From Endomychus coccineus (taxonomy: Eukaryota > Arthropoda > Insecta > Coleoptera > Endomychidae), in the NCBI GenBank assembly GCA_958510875.1, contig OY294067.1, positions 257,363,736-257,427,735 of the forward strand: a stretch of DNA of 64,000 bases, given 5' to 3'. Below, piece after piece: positions 21,951 to 33,369 of this stretch. The notes under the pieces are model-generated. The model made no database searches. It saw only the letters and a program-made list of their open reading frames with translations, and was not told the origin of the DNA. Position numbers and translations under genes: made by a program. Position 1 is the first letter of the stretch. Each line of letters starts with the position of its first letter.

Positions 21951-24900
21951 CTGTAACAATTAATTTAATCAATTACTCAAAATTTACACTATATATGATT
22001 TTACATAATACCCTTTTTTCTCGAAATATTCTCAATTGTAATAAAAATATCCTGCTATTATTTTTGACTGACATTTTCAAATAGTTTTAAAGTTTACCAT
22101 ATATTCATGAAGTGAATCTCACCTTAAAATATATGAGAATTTGTGAAATAAGAAAATTTCAATTTTCATCAAAATTCTTCATTTATTATATACATCCATA
22201 TATTATTTATTTTCTCTAGAAGTAAATCGCTTCCCTTTGAGGCGTAGAAAAGACTTATAATAATATGTTTCAATAAGAAGCAAGTTAAAAAGCAATGAAT
22301 TCTTAAGGCACAGAACTGAAACGAAGCTAACATTCCACTCCGAATAAACTCGACTAAAGTATAATAAACTGTTAGCTTACCTTTGGGATGAAATATCCAC
22401 TTAGCGTCGTATCTTTCATGGCTCTATGGGGAACTGTGAATGCTCTACCAGCAAACATACGTAGAGCCTCAAGAACTACACATTCCATGTAAGGCATCCT
22501 GAAATATATTATTTTAAAGTAAGCTATTTAGTAATCGAGAAGGTGACATTCATGTCCCAAGGTGTTTGTATGGCCAATTAGTGTACGCAACTAGATGGTA
22601 ACTTTTATGAGAATATTGCTTGTTAAACTTCGTATGGGTAAGTTTGTAGAAGGCTCAATTTAGCACATAATCATCAAATTCGTATCACGCTTTCCGAATA
22701 GGATTTTAAATGATCATACAGAAGTTACTGAAAATAATGTAGAGAATAAATGTTTCAATTCTTAAGAAAACAAAGCAAGTTAAAATATTGTTTCCTTCAA
22801 TACATTCATATTGAAAGGTTGTCGCGAAAAATTGTTGATTTAGGGTAATCCCCAGAAATCTGGAAGTGTACATGGGTCACAATAGATATCCAAGGTTTTG
22901 GTATTTTATGTGGAATTAATGTGATACCTTGTTAGTTTAGTCTCATTATAGGTTCCCTTGCAAAATTCAGAGTACTTTTGATATTTGGTTCCTTTATGTT
23001 TTGGTTGGGACACTAAACACGTATTTGAAGTTTTCCACCTCGGAAAAGCTTTGAAGAAAAGAAATCAGCAAAAATAACAACGCATGTTTTCCTTTTATTA
23101 TTTTTTTCCATTCCTTGGTAGGTATTTCCAAAAGCAATAATGAAACGAGAATGAATTAGGCTTTGGAGAAAACATATGAGCTAAAGTATCATGATAATCT
23201 AGTTCTTTTCTATTATTATTGGTTTGTCCCTCCCTAGGGTGGACACTTAATTTCAAAATCGATAATGAATCGAGAGTAAATTTTCTCAGTCGCGCATCTA
23301 GTGAAGTATACATCAAAAATCCAGATAAAGGGAAAACGCCTCAGAAAATTCATTCACAACTGTACGATTGATGACGCCCTAGCTGAACACATATAGTTCT
23401 TGCATGCTTCCAGTGGGTATGACTTCACCACTTCTGCATTATTCAACCTAGGCGAAGTAAAGTTCTTTTGCTGAGGCAGATAAATGGTTTCTTGAGTCTT
23501 CATATGCGCAATCAGAAAATAACAACTCATTCATCCACCTTAGATACCAGAAATACGTGAAAGTTGCATTCAAAACCACATCCAATCTGGCATTATTACC
23601 CCGTCAGTGACAGCGAATCATCAATATTCGTACAGGACCTATTGTCCAGCAATAGTTGGGTATTGAGAAGTATTCTGAGAGCTGAGACTGGAAGAATATC
23701 CTCCAGGTCTAAAGGGTATTGACTCGTCCCTGTGATGATGCAGGTGAAACAGAACCGTATTTCTTAAATGCAAGAAAGCGCTGTAGAATGTGGTTTTCGA
23801 CAATCTAAAATGCACTGCTTCCTCATCTTATTGCGGCCATTGCTGTGAAAACAAGCCCAGGAGAACATATTTAGTTCGCCGAAGGTGAAAATAATCTGCA
23901 AGATCTCAACGAACCATCAGCATCTCTTGATTCGAATGAATCTGAGTTTGATGTTGAGTGCCCCATTATTCCGATGTCACTTTGCACACTATCAACTTCA
24001 AGACACCCCAAAAAGAGTATTATCATCATCATCATCAATTGAGGGGAGGCTGCTCAGCCCCTGGATACATTTACCCCACATAATTCAGCCCATTGTGCAC
24101 TCCGTGATCAGACGCTTATTCTATTATAGCTGGTTTGTAGCCCGCCAGAAACGCAGAATATTGCTAACGCTGAATTCGATAAGTTCTTCTGGAAGCAGTT
24201 TTGCTTTGCCGAAATAACGGTGTCTGAGGGATATCAAAGCGGGGCATTCCAACAAAATGTGAGAGGCTGTTTCTTCCACCTCTGCATTTACTACATGTAG
24301 AATCATCTGCGACGCCCATGGTATGAAGGTGTTTGTTAAGACGACAATGACCCGTTAGGTCACCTCTCGGATGTCCCTTGGATTCAGAGAAAGGAGTTCC
24401 TTCGAGAGTCTAGGCACAGGCTCTTTGATAAAGAGCTTGGCCTGTCTCAAACATGGTGATTTTTGCCACAAGTCAGACCACTCCTTATCAGTTGGCTCAG
24501 AAAGGCGAGCCCCTCACGCAATTTGATAAAGCGACCATTGGCTCCGGTTCGATAGAGACGCCAGACCAGGGAGAAGGCCATTTCATTTCCTTCAACTCTG
24601 CTGTGTCCAGGAACTTGAGAGCTCACAACGTCGACCGGCTGTCTGTGCAGATGTATATGCACCTATTTACTTAGTTTCTTCGCAGGTTGCTTAGACCCCT
24701 GCCTGCAGTAAGCGCCTATGGTCACTGATATAGTGACCTTTGGAATTTTCAGGTACACACCCGCTCCAGAGGCCAGATCTACCTTGGACCCGTCTGTGAA
24801 CCATACGAGCCCTCCTGGTGGCAGTAGGGGGAGAGTTTCGTTACTCCAATCTCCTCTATCGGAGATGAGGATTTTGGGAGAAGTGAGACGTATAGCTGGA

Positions 24901-27900
24901 ATCATGCTATCTTCCCTCATTTCTAGTATGAAGCTTCTAGATATTGCGTCACTCAAAATTCCCTGTTCACTAGAGTAGTGCATTTTCGTCCAGTTACCTA
25001 CGCCCTTAACCCTATACGCCGTTCTCATGGTTTCAGCTCTTATATATAAGCGTACAGGTTGGAATCCGTCGAGAGCTTCAAGAGCCCTCGTTGAAGCCGA
25101 CCTCATACCACTCAGTATACCTACGCATGCAAGCCGCTGCAGTCGGTCCAAGGGACGCTGGGACAATTAGTCCCCGTCCACCATACGTCCGCAGCATAGG
25201 TGACCATAGGCCTGATCACAGCGGTTTAGATCCAATAAAGGATATTTGGCTGTAATTCCCATGTGCTGGTGAAAACTCTCTTGCACGTCCAAAAGGACGC
25301 AGAGGCCTTCCTCATTCGATATTCGAGATGTTCGCGCAAAGTCAGTTTACAGTCTAGGATTACTCCCAGACACTTCACAGACCCTTTGAGTTGCAGAATC
25401 TTACCACAGGAAGTAATCTTCGGCAGTGTGCCCAGTTTCATGGTGCACAGTACTATTTCCGTTCTGTGAGGGTTGATCCTGAGCCACTCGGTGCTCCACC
25501 AGCGGTCCACCATGCTGAGCACCAGTAACAAGCCGTGCAAAAAAAAATGTATGTGATTGAACTTTTCACAAAAATTTGTATGATACTCGTGAGAATATTG
25601 AGAAATAATGATGAACTTTTTGACTCATACTACTGTTTTTTCCAACGCGTTTTCCAAGTGGCAAACCTCAAATTCATCTTCAGCGGCAAAAAAAACAAAG
25701 AAATCTAACACCAAAATTACTCTTTCTTAACTCATTTGACCGGGCTATACAGCAAACCGACAAAGATGAATACCAAAATTATCAAGACAGAGTGAGCGTA
25801 GCGGACCATGTCGTCCCTTGAATCGGGTTATTTGTCATAAAGTATGTCATCGTGTAGCGGCCAATTGACGAATGCAATTCACCTGAAATTTTGACACAAT
25901 CTAGATATAATGCTCGAACTGGCATAAACAGTCTCGTATCTACATAGGTGACCACCTCTGTTGCATAAAAAGAGATTGTCTGCAAACGGAATTGCTCTCT
26001 TGATCGATTTATGCGAGCAACCGACTTCCTAGTATAATTGAAACCAATAATAGATAAGACAATTCGATCTCAGATCTAAGAATAATAATTAACATTTTGA
26101 GGAAGTTGCAAGTGAGAATCGTGAAGATTTGTCTGTGATTATAGATGTATAAGCTGGCAAACACATTTCCAGAATGTGTTTGGTTGATAATGTTACCAAA
26201 GGGGCCATCAAGAACAAGTTTTCCTAGTATAATCGGGAATTTGTTGATATTTCTCCATACTTTCATTATAAGCTTTTGATGAATGTAACAGAATTTACCT
26301 TGAAGAATATAAAATGTCAATTCACCTGGGTCTATCTTCTAAAGTTGGCAATCTGTCTCTCCCAACCACACTATCGATCTCTTCCTGAGCTTTCTTCTGA
26401 ACGTCAGGATATAACAGTAAGTACAAAAACATGAACCCTAGAGTTTTGCTAGTGGTTTCTGAACCTGCCATGAACATGTCCATACAAATTGCCAATAATT
26501 GTTCTTCTGTGAAACTACTCTTCCTCTCGGGGGAATTCAAAATGTTGATGTACATATCCATAAAATCTCTCGCCTCATCTGGATCATGAGTTTCTTTGTG
26601 ACGTTTTAGTTCCTTGTGCAAGAACTCCCATACATGTTTGTGAGTCTTGACATACAAACTGTAACCAGATAGCTCTGGAGCTAGAAACTTCAGTATCGGA
26701 AATTGACTGAATGGCGCTCCAACCATATCGACCGTCGCGAATAATTCCCCCAAAATTCCCTGCAACTCTTTCAAACCTTTATCCATTGGACTATATCTGA
26801 TTCCCGCAAGCATTGTCCAAAGAGTATTCAGAATATGAATATTGAATATCGACTCCATATCAGCCACTAAAGTTCCTTTAGCATCCATCATGTCTCTGAT
26901 ATTCTGAACCATGTATCCTGACTCCTCTTCAATCATATTTGACATGTTCTTCCTTCCGAAACCGAACTCCCGGAGTTGGCGTAGAACAAATCGTCTTTGT
27001 TCCTGCCAAAAATCAGAGTCTGTCAGCATTACACCTGTAATGAAAAATACGGTAATTTAAAATAGATCGTATACAAGATTCGATTATTATTCCCCTTTAT
27101 CTTGAACGTAAGGCTCAACAGTAATTAGAAAAATATGAACCATGGAGTTTTGCTCGCGACAATGGGCTGTATAAGCCAAAAATTAAATTTATATAATGAA
27201 TTGACGATTTGGCGGGTTCTTGCAGATACATTTCTTTTGATTTGGGATTGAGTAAATTAAACATTAGTTTAGTTTATACGTCATACAAACCGTAACACGG
27301 AAACATTACGCGGATACCGTAACAAGTCGAAATGTCATGACCACTAATAGGCTCCTTCTTCTTCTCCATTACTTGTTGATGTTTGTGAATATCATACCAA
27401 TCTGGCTGGTCTCGAAATTGACAATGAAAGGATGACAAGTCTGAGCTCGTCTATTCTGACTACTTACAAGCGCACCGACCATGCAGATATCCATAGAAAA
27501 GGGATAAATCGCACACCTTCCTACGATGTTCTACAGATATAATTGAATACGTAAGTATGAATCACCAGCCAGCCGAATAATTTTATTCCAAGTAGAATAT
27601 AAGAGCTTTTGCAAATGTTTGGCAGCCAGCGAGCTCCATACATGTGAACAGTACTCCAGGACGAGTTGAATCATTGCTTTGTAAATGATGGCAAGCTGCT
27701 GGTGTGTTAAGTATTTCGTAGCTCTAAATACCAACTTTCTATGAAGTAGTTTTCTCAATGGACCTCACATGATCGTCGTATGAGACGGTGCTGTTGGTTG
27801 AGATACCAACTATGGATATTAAGGACTTCGTAGAAATATTTGTACATGACATCATCATATCAGAAAGTGTGGGGTCCGCCTTCCTGGGGAAAATACGAGC

Positions 27901-29239
27901 TTGGTTGCATTAAAGTTCACTAGATATCTATGATACACGCGATCTGGATAAGAAAGCGATATGAACTGTACCATCACATGCAAAAATGTGAATGGAACAG
28001 GAGGTCACTTCCAATGGAACGTTCATATGGAGCATTTACAAAGATGGTGCCAAGACAGGTTCCTGTGGAACACCTGAGTGGTCATTGTATCGGAAGTGAC
28101 TTCCCAACCACCACATAGAGTTTCATATCTGAGAGAGAAGTCGATAGTAAACGACATAGTTTGAACGGAAAACCATATGGCGGAAGTTCCCCAAGAACCT
28201 TGGTGCAATACTAGGTCAAATGCTACTATTTTTCAATAAATGCTATATATGTCACGTGGGCAAGCAGGTCTGCTGTGGCTCTCTGGTGAAAAAAAGCCAT
28301 ATCTAATTTGAGCATTCTAGATATTGGATGAGCTTGATGTAGACTACTTTCTCCAATACTTGAATAATGTTGTCTATAAGCTAGAAGGAACACACCAAGT
28401 TTATATGAAACAGTAAGCAACCTGCAAAGAACTGGTGTTAATTCTGGGACACATTTCTTTTGAACGATAGGCGGAATTCCGTCTCATCCAAAGCCGTTTT
28501 GGTACTGAGATCAAGCAGAATATGCCTGAAGAAAGTATATTTCAAGCGTACGGTTATCGATGGTAGCAACATTAGAATGAACCTTCCCTTGTGGATTCAA
28601 AGTGGAATTTGCAATCAATCAAATGTATAGCATATAACAAATATATTGCATTGGATGATGGCTTCTTATTTTTGTCATTGTTCACCAAAACAGATATCCG
28701 TTGCCAACTTTCATATTGTGTAAGAAATCAGATTCACACTTCATCCTCAGATGAATCAGTCATTTCAAAGAAACCATTTTTCAAGGTGGGCATTTTGAAC
28801 AAAATTCCAAATATGTACCTAATGCAAAATTAGGACCTACCATTATTGCTTTTTGTATTCAAAGACATTATAATATAATAAAATTACAATATTAAAACTT
28901 ACCTAAACGTTTACCCCATGTTCTCATCTCAAAGAAGTCGCCTATAGGTCTTCCAGCTAAATCTTCAGAAGATAAGAACTCTCGTATAGCTTTGGCTTCA
29001 TAAACTATAACTACCAAATCTCTCCCAACTCGTAAGCCCACTACAGGGCCATAATGTTGGGACATCTCCGCGGTAGCTACATATAGATAACCAGTCCTCT
29101 TACGAGCTTCAATCACTGATAATGCACTCCCTAATATGGGCAACCATTTTGGACCAGGTGGGTAGTTTTTCGGTTTTTTTGTATCTAAGTAAGCCAATAA
29201 TCCAAGAATTATGACGAAAAGGCCCACTAAGATCCACAT
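21630..29239 (-). CDS. cytochrome P450, CYP2 clan (CYP303/CYP305/CYP15 group)
   Basis: Four coding exons (28903-29239, 26326-27034, 22381-22498, 21630-21950) join in frame to 494 residues, the normal length for a microsomal P450. In order: an N-terminal membrane anchor (WILVGLFVIILGLLAYL), the proline-rich hinge PPGPKW, the helix C motif W-x-EQRRF, the I-helix oxygen-binding motif AGSETT, ExxR as EALR, PERY, and the heme loop FGFGKHRCMG with the Cys ligand. The protein should be a heme monooxygenase on the ER membrane. The DMVGAPFSQFPILKF and SGYSLYV stretches and the exon layout place it in the insect CYP2 clan. From memory it is closest to CYP303A1 and the CYP305/CYP15 (methyl farnesoate epoxidase-like) proteins; I cannot decide between them. 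All key residues are present and no frame is broken, so it looks functional. Introns are 1868, 3827 and 430 bp. Confidence 0.9.
22381..22498 (-). CDS. P450 coding exon 3 (ExxR region)
   Basis: This 118-bp exon has a TTTCAG acceptor and a GTAAGC donor. It encodes MPYMECVVLEALRMFAG and continues to LSGYFIPK, with the ExxR motif of helix K (E-A-L-R). It is too short to appear as a long open frame, but it fits the exons on both sides in phase. Confidence 0.9.
22499..26325 (-). other. P450 intron 2 with repeats
   Basis: This 3.8-kb intron holds the LINE fragment at 24.1-25.5 kb. The parts at 22.5-24.1 and 25.6-26.3 kb contain no recognisable exon. The frame at 26009-26320 (minus) is read-through into the intron. 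Confidence 0.7.
24115..25545 (-). pseudogene. RNase H-bearing LINE fragment (I/R1/LOA-type)
   Basis: On the minus strand the order is: the end of the reverse transcriptase (WLRINPHRTEIV, VKCLGVILDCKLTLREHL; 25.2-25.5 kb); the thumb/connection (LDRLQRLACVGILSGMRS; 25.1 kb); RNase H with VWFTDGSKVDLASGAGVY (24.8 kb) and VPGHSRVEGNEMA (24.6 kb); and the Cys/His tail EETASHILLECPAL (24.25 kb). It is 5'-truncated and broken by several stops and frameshifts. It lies in P450 intron 2 in the same orientation as the gene. Confidence 0.85.
26326..27034 (-). CDS. P450 coding exon 2 (helix C to helix K approach)
   Basis: The acceptor CAG precedes GTGTAATG and the donor GTGAAT follows CCCAG. It encodes GVMLTDSDFWQEQRRF to PTLEDRPR, including the I-helix AGSETT near residue 304. 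Phase 2 at its 3' end is completed by the G that starts exon 3, giving RPRMPYMEC. Confidence 0.92.
27035..28902 (-). other. P450 intron 1 with a LINE fragment
   Basis: This 1868-bp intron is mostly occupied by a decayed LINE (27.48-28.48 kb). The remainder is unremarkable. Confidence 0.8.
27480..28480 (-). pseudogene. LINE reverse transcriptase fragment in P450 intron 1
   Basis: Read on the minus strand: ATADLLAHVTYIA (28.3 kb), then GELPPYGFPFKL and SDMKLYVVVGKSLP with a GVPQG-like remnant (28.05-28.15 kb), then FPRKADPTLSDM with VGISTNSTVSYDDHV (27.8 kb), and finally FRATKYLTHQQLAIIYKAMI with LEYCSHVWSS (27.6-27.7 kb). The order matches fingers, palm and thumb of a jockey- or CR1-type element. 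The catalytic DD box is not preserved and many stops are present. Confidence 0.75.
28903..29239 (-). CDS. P450 coding exon 1 (anchor and N-terminal domain)
   Basis: It encodes residues 1-112 and ends in GGGGTAAACGTTTAG-type sequence with a GTAAGT donor, phase 1; joining completes GKRLGVML. The start ATG lies two bases after a good acceptor (TTTTTGTTCCAG, ending at 29242). A 5' UTR exon further upstream (above 29.3 kb) is therefore likely. The Met precedes the membrane anchor directly, which supports this start. Confidence 0.9.
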
Positions 29240-29242
29240 TTC

Positions 29243-30389
29243 TGGAACAAAAATCGGGAGGTTTTGTTATATAGAGTTCATACTTCCCAAGCAATATTGC
29301 AATGCAAATGCTCGTGATTTCTGATGATACCAAACATATATTCCAAAGTTAATAAAACGGGAAAACTGCATGAACGTGGACTAACATTCTGAGTTCACAA
29401 TTCGCCGAGTCCAAGATAAATTGAGACCGCGGCGGGCCAACTTTTATCAAATACTGAATTGAGTTATCCGTTACCTTGTGATATTCCAATATCACAATAA
29501 AACTGAGGTTTACTATCACTGAGCTGTACGATAACGAAGAAATGAAATTACCATCCTCTGCCTCGCAAATCTAGTATAAATAACGAACCATCTTGTATAA
29601 CAATAAAAGTCAGCAATTTTGATAAATTTGAGTATGAGGGGCTTGGATGAAATATCAACAATCAAATTCTGTTTTTCGAATGGAATTGGACCAACAATAA
29701 GAAACTTATCTTTAGTTTCTACTCAAGTTTCAGGTTCAGCAATTGGAAGTTGAGTTTGAATCTAAGGTATAGTTTATCAAAAGTTTAAATCCAAATTTAC
29801 GACCAATATAGCGCTGGAAAAATCATGCCTTTATTTCATTTATTTATTTAATAACACTAGCTCAACGGGAGAAACCCCTTAGAGAGCTTACGAGTACATA
29901 TATAATTAGAGACTGGAAATTAAAATTATTTATTATACACAGCTTTACAAATGTCATTAGGGTTACAACAAAATATGTCAACAGTCAAACCAATCATCTC
30001 GTAGAATCTTATTGTCTGGACTATTAGTACATTGGATCGGATATCAGATAATTTTCTAAATGTTCTCGCTTGAAAGTTCTTTTCCCTGGAATAGTTTTCG
30101 TTGATTTTATTATTTTTTCATAACATTCGAGAGTGTCTAGTGATTATTTTCAGACATTTATTTTTTTCACTAGTCAAGGTGAATTCCGGTTTCATTTTCG
30201 TTACATATTTTTGGATCTAAAGGTGTCAAACCATACATGTTTTGTTTACCTCATCTCATAATGTGTAATAACTTAACACGGTGGCGTAGCTGGGCGTGGT
30301 TCAACATTCGACAAGCGTCGAGATCGATGCTGGGCTCCATCCAGCATTTTTTGCGAAATAGTTCTTGCTTGAAAATATATAGCTATGTA
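29243..30389. other. upstream region of the P450 gene
   Basis: This region probably contains the P450 5' UTR exon and promoter on the minus strand, but neither can be placed from sequence alone. No other feature was recognised. Confidence 0.35.
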
Positions 30390-32212
30390 CAGGGTGTCCT
30401 CGAACTGCGTGGCCAAAATAAAACCGAAGATTCTTTGATTCAAAAAAAAGTTGATGAGCCTTTTTACTTTTGCCTCAAGTATCTTGTTTACCCGGTAGAG
30501 GGCTTCAAAATTGCAAAAATAATTTTGTTTTTTCGGTATAACTTGAGAACGTGATAAAGAACTTTTACAATATTTAGCAGGTGAGTTACTGTCAATAATG
30601 GCCATTTTTGAGAGTGGATCACAGAGCCTTAGAGACCATAGAAATAGCTCAAACTTGAGGATGTAACGGGAAAAGTGTCCAGAACTTTTTTGTGGTCAAT
30701 GTAATTCACTCGATATTTTTTGTGTAGATAGCTTATCTAATTTGAAAACTTTTCTAACTCTTAAAAAATTTTGACAAAATCAACGGATTAGCTTGAAAAA
30801 ATTAATTTTCGAGTCTCTGCAATTTTGGCTTACTAATTTTACTTGATTAAAATACCTTAGTTGCCTTTGCTTTTCTAATGTCATTTTGGCATTTTAAGAA
30901 TTTATTCTCAAAACTGTCAGTTTTTACTTTGCTTTCCGTAAAAATTTTATAAAATTATGGCTCAAAATTTCACTAACACTGAAATGGTTGATATGTTATT
31001 GATTTATGGACTTTGTCGTTGCAATGGCCGGAGAAGGGAAAGATATCCGCATCGCAGAATTCCAAATCGGCAAACCTTCGCGAAACTGGCAAATTTGAAG
31101 CAAATCGCAGAGAAACTGGACGCAGACGGACAAGAAGGACGTTAGAGCTCGAAGAAGCGATACTGGAAGCGGTTGAAACTGAACCTGAGATAAGCACACT
31201 ACGTTTGGGACTTCGTATTGGAGCCTCAAAATCATTAGTTCATAATATACTGAAAGAAGAACTGTTGTATCCCTATCATATTAAAACAGTTCAAGACTTA
31301 TTGCCCATGGATCCAGGTCATCGGCTAGATTTCTGTCGGCTTATTGTCCAAAGACAAAACGCAAACCCCAATTTTTGTAGAAGAATTCTGTTCACGGACG
31401 AAGATACTTTCACGAGATGTGGTCTTTTTAACCTCCATAATGAACATTTCTATGCTGATGAAAATCCTCATGAAACGGAAGTTACATATTTTCAGAATCA
31501 GACTAAAATATATGTTTGGGTTGGAATAGTGGATAACTTTATTATTGGCCCTACCGTTATACCCGATCGATTGAACGGGGAGAACTACTTGAACTTTTTG
31601 GAACAAAGGCTACTTGAACTGTTGTAAGACTTGCCCTTACACATTCGTCGTGGCCTGGTTTATCCATGATGGTGCACCTCTTCAATTCACATTAGCTGTG
31701 AGGCGACATTTGAATGTGGAATATCCAGATAGCTGGATAGGTAGAGGACACGATGCACCAGTGAACTGGCCGGCCCGCTCCCCTGATTTGACGCCCTGCG
31801 ACTTCTTTCTATGGGGCGCTTTGAAGTCGAAAGTTTACGCAGCTCCAGTAAACACACGAGAGGAATTGTTGCAACGAATTAATCATGAAGCGGATTTATT
31901 GAAGAATGATCCTGAAGTACTAGCCAGAGTTCAATCCAATTTCTTGAAACGAATTAATTTGTGTATTCAGGAAAATGGGCAACATTTCGAACAATTGATG
32001 CCTTAGCGATTTCCCAAAAAGTTTTGTTGTTTCTTTTAATTTAGCATTTGTTTTTCCTAAATAATCACATCGTTTCCCCATTTCTATTGTTTTTATTATT
32101 CGTGTTTTACCGAGATATTAACCAAGGCAAAAGTGAAAAGGCTCATCAAATTTTTTTCGAATCAAAGAATCTTCGGTTTTATTTTAGCCACGCAGTTCGA
32201 GGACAGCCTGTA
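30388..32212 (+). mobile_element. Tc1/mariner-superfamily element with about 100-bp inverted termini
   Basis: TA at 30388-30389 and 32211-32212 flanks an 1821-bp element (30390-32210). It begins CAGGGTGTCCTCGAACTGCG and ends in the near-perfect inverse (CGCAGTTCGAGGACAGCCTG). The inverted repeats extend about 95-100 bp, through AAACCGAAGATTCTTTGATT and GATGAGCCTTTT, with few mismatches. The TA duplication and DDE-type transposase place it in the Tc1/mariner superfamily; the unusually long termini set it apart from classic mariner (about 30 bp). Confidence 0.9.
30957..32006 (+). pseudogene. DDE transposase of the mariner-like element, frameshifted
   Basis: It starts MAQNFTNTEMVDMLLIYG with a helix-turn-helix region (ERYPHRRIPNRQTF), shifts frame near 31085, and continues LRETGKFEANRRETGRRRTR through KSLVHNIL. 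The catalytic triad candidates are D in LFTDEDTF, D in IHDGAPLQF and D in SPDLTPCDFFLWG, with 38 residues between the last two. A TAA in place of a sense codon near 31625 and a further one-base shift near 31660 interrupt the protein between LEQRLLELL and WFIHDGAP. The C terminus is ENGQHFEQLMP. It is recently dead: all domains remain recognisable but at least three lesions block translation. Confidence 0.88.
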
Positions 32213-32925
32213 TATAAAATCTTAAAGATTCGAGAAGTAAAATGATTGAATTATATTATCTAAGCCCTAATATGCAACGGGCTCTTTCCTAGATACACAG
32301 AAAAGTGACCAGTCATTATGACTAGCCTTGTGCGAACAAAGTGAGTGTAAAAATATAATGATAATAATCATTTTGGATCAATTGAAACTAGCAGAGCAAA
32401 CTCGCTAATGGATATCATCATAATTGATACTAATATATTAACTAGGTTGATTTGACCTTCAGCATGCACAGCCGGTATGTTATTTTACAATTACGGAAAT
32501 TATTGAATTCAGAAATATCTAGTTTAGTAACACCAATTCCTGGCAGGTTGTTAACATTTGATGTGTTCCGAAATTTCGAAAAAAATGAAAGAAGATCCTT
32601 CCTAATAACTAGTATAGACACATTCATCCAATATCTAGAGAGCAACAAAATGACTATCACCACTAGAGATCAATAGGAGATCTATTCGCTTATGTAACAT
32701 ATATGTGGCAGGCGTCCAATGAAAAACATGGGGAATCTCTAGCTGCACATTTAATGTGTGTGGAAAAAATATCGTATTCGTTCTGCAGAGTGGTAGATAA
32801 AATGTTTGTGTGGAACGGGTGCTAGCAGATGAAACATGCAAATTCAACTTTAATAAAATCACAGGACAGTTAACCAGGTTGAATGACCTTATACAGGAAT
32901 AAAATACAATGAATTTTCCTACGTA
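32213..32925. other. spacer between two transposons
   Basis: About 700 bp with short overlapping frames on both strands (32442-32676) and no recognisable domain. Confidence 0.35.
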
Positions 32926-33369
32926 TACAGGGTGAGTCAGTTTCTTGTAGACAAACTGCAACAGGACATAGAACAAGTGTTTTTAAGAAGAAAAGTTCCC
33001 ATAAACATATGTCGTAGAAGGCTTCGTTTTCGAGATACAGGGTGTTGAAATTGAAAAAAAAATTTCGTTTTTTGCGAATATCTCCGGAACCGTTTATCGT
33101 ATAAAAGACAGTTTTCGTAAGCATTTCCTACTCATAGTAAGCTATGTTCTGTGAGATACAAAAAATTTTTTTACTCTTAATTGGTGAAGATTTTGAAGGG
33201 GTAGTGAGTGTTTTTCTCCACAACTTCTACGCCACCGAAAAAAGTACGGTTTTGAGACAACCATTTGAACCGTTTTTTACACGAAAAAGATACTCTTGGT
33301 GATGAGCTCTAAAGTTGACCGTTTTCGAGGAAAATCAACTTTTATGTTGAAAAACTGACTCACCCTGTA
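32926..33369. mobile_element. TA-flanked foldback (MITE), 440 bp
   Basis: TA at 32926-32927 and 33368-33369 flanks an element that starts CAGGGTGAGTCAGTTT and ends with the exact inverse, AAACTGACTCACCCTG. It has no coding capacity; the minus-strand frames here are by-products. Its terminal CAGGGTG resembles the first seven bases of the mariner-like element at 30.39 kb, so it may be mobilised by a related transposase. Confidence 0.8.

Noticed and set aside
29575..29582. TATAAATA as a P450 TATA box
   Set aside because: The word reads as a TATA box on the plus strand while the gene is on the minus strand, and the transcription start is unknown because a 5' UTR intron is likely.
32870..33124. 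Minus-strand frames across the 440-bp MITE
   Set aside because: They follow the inverted-repeat element rather than any gene.
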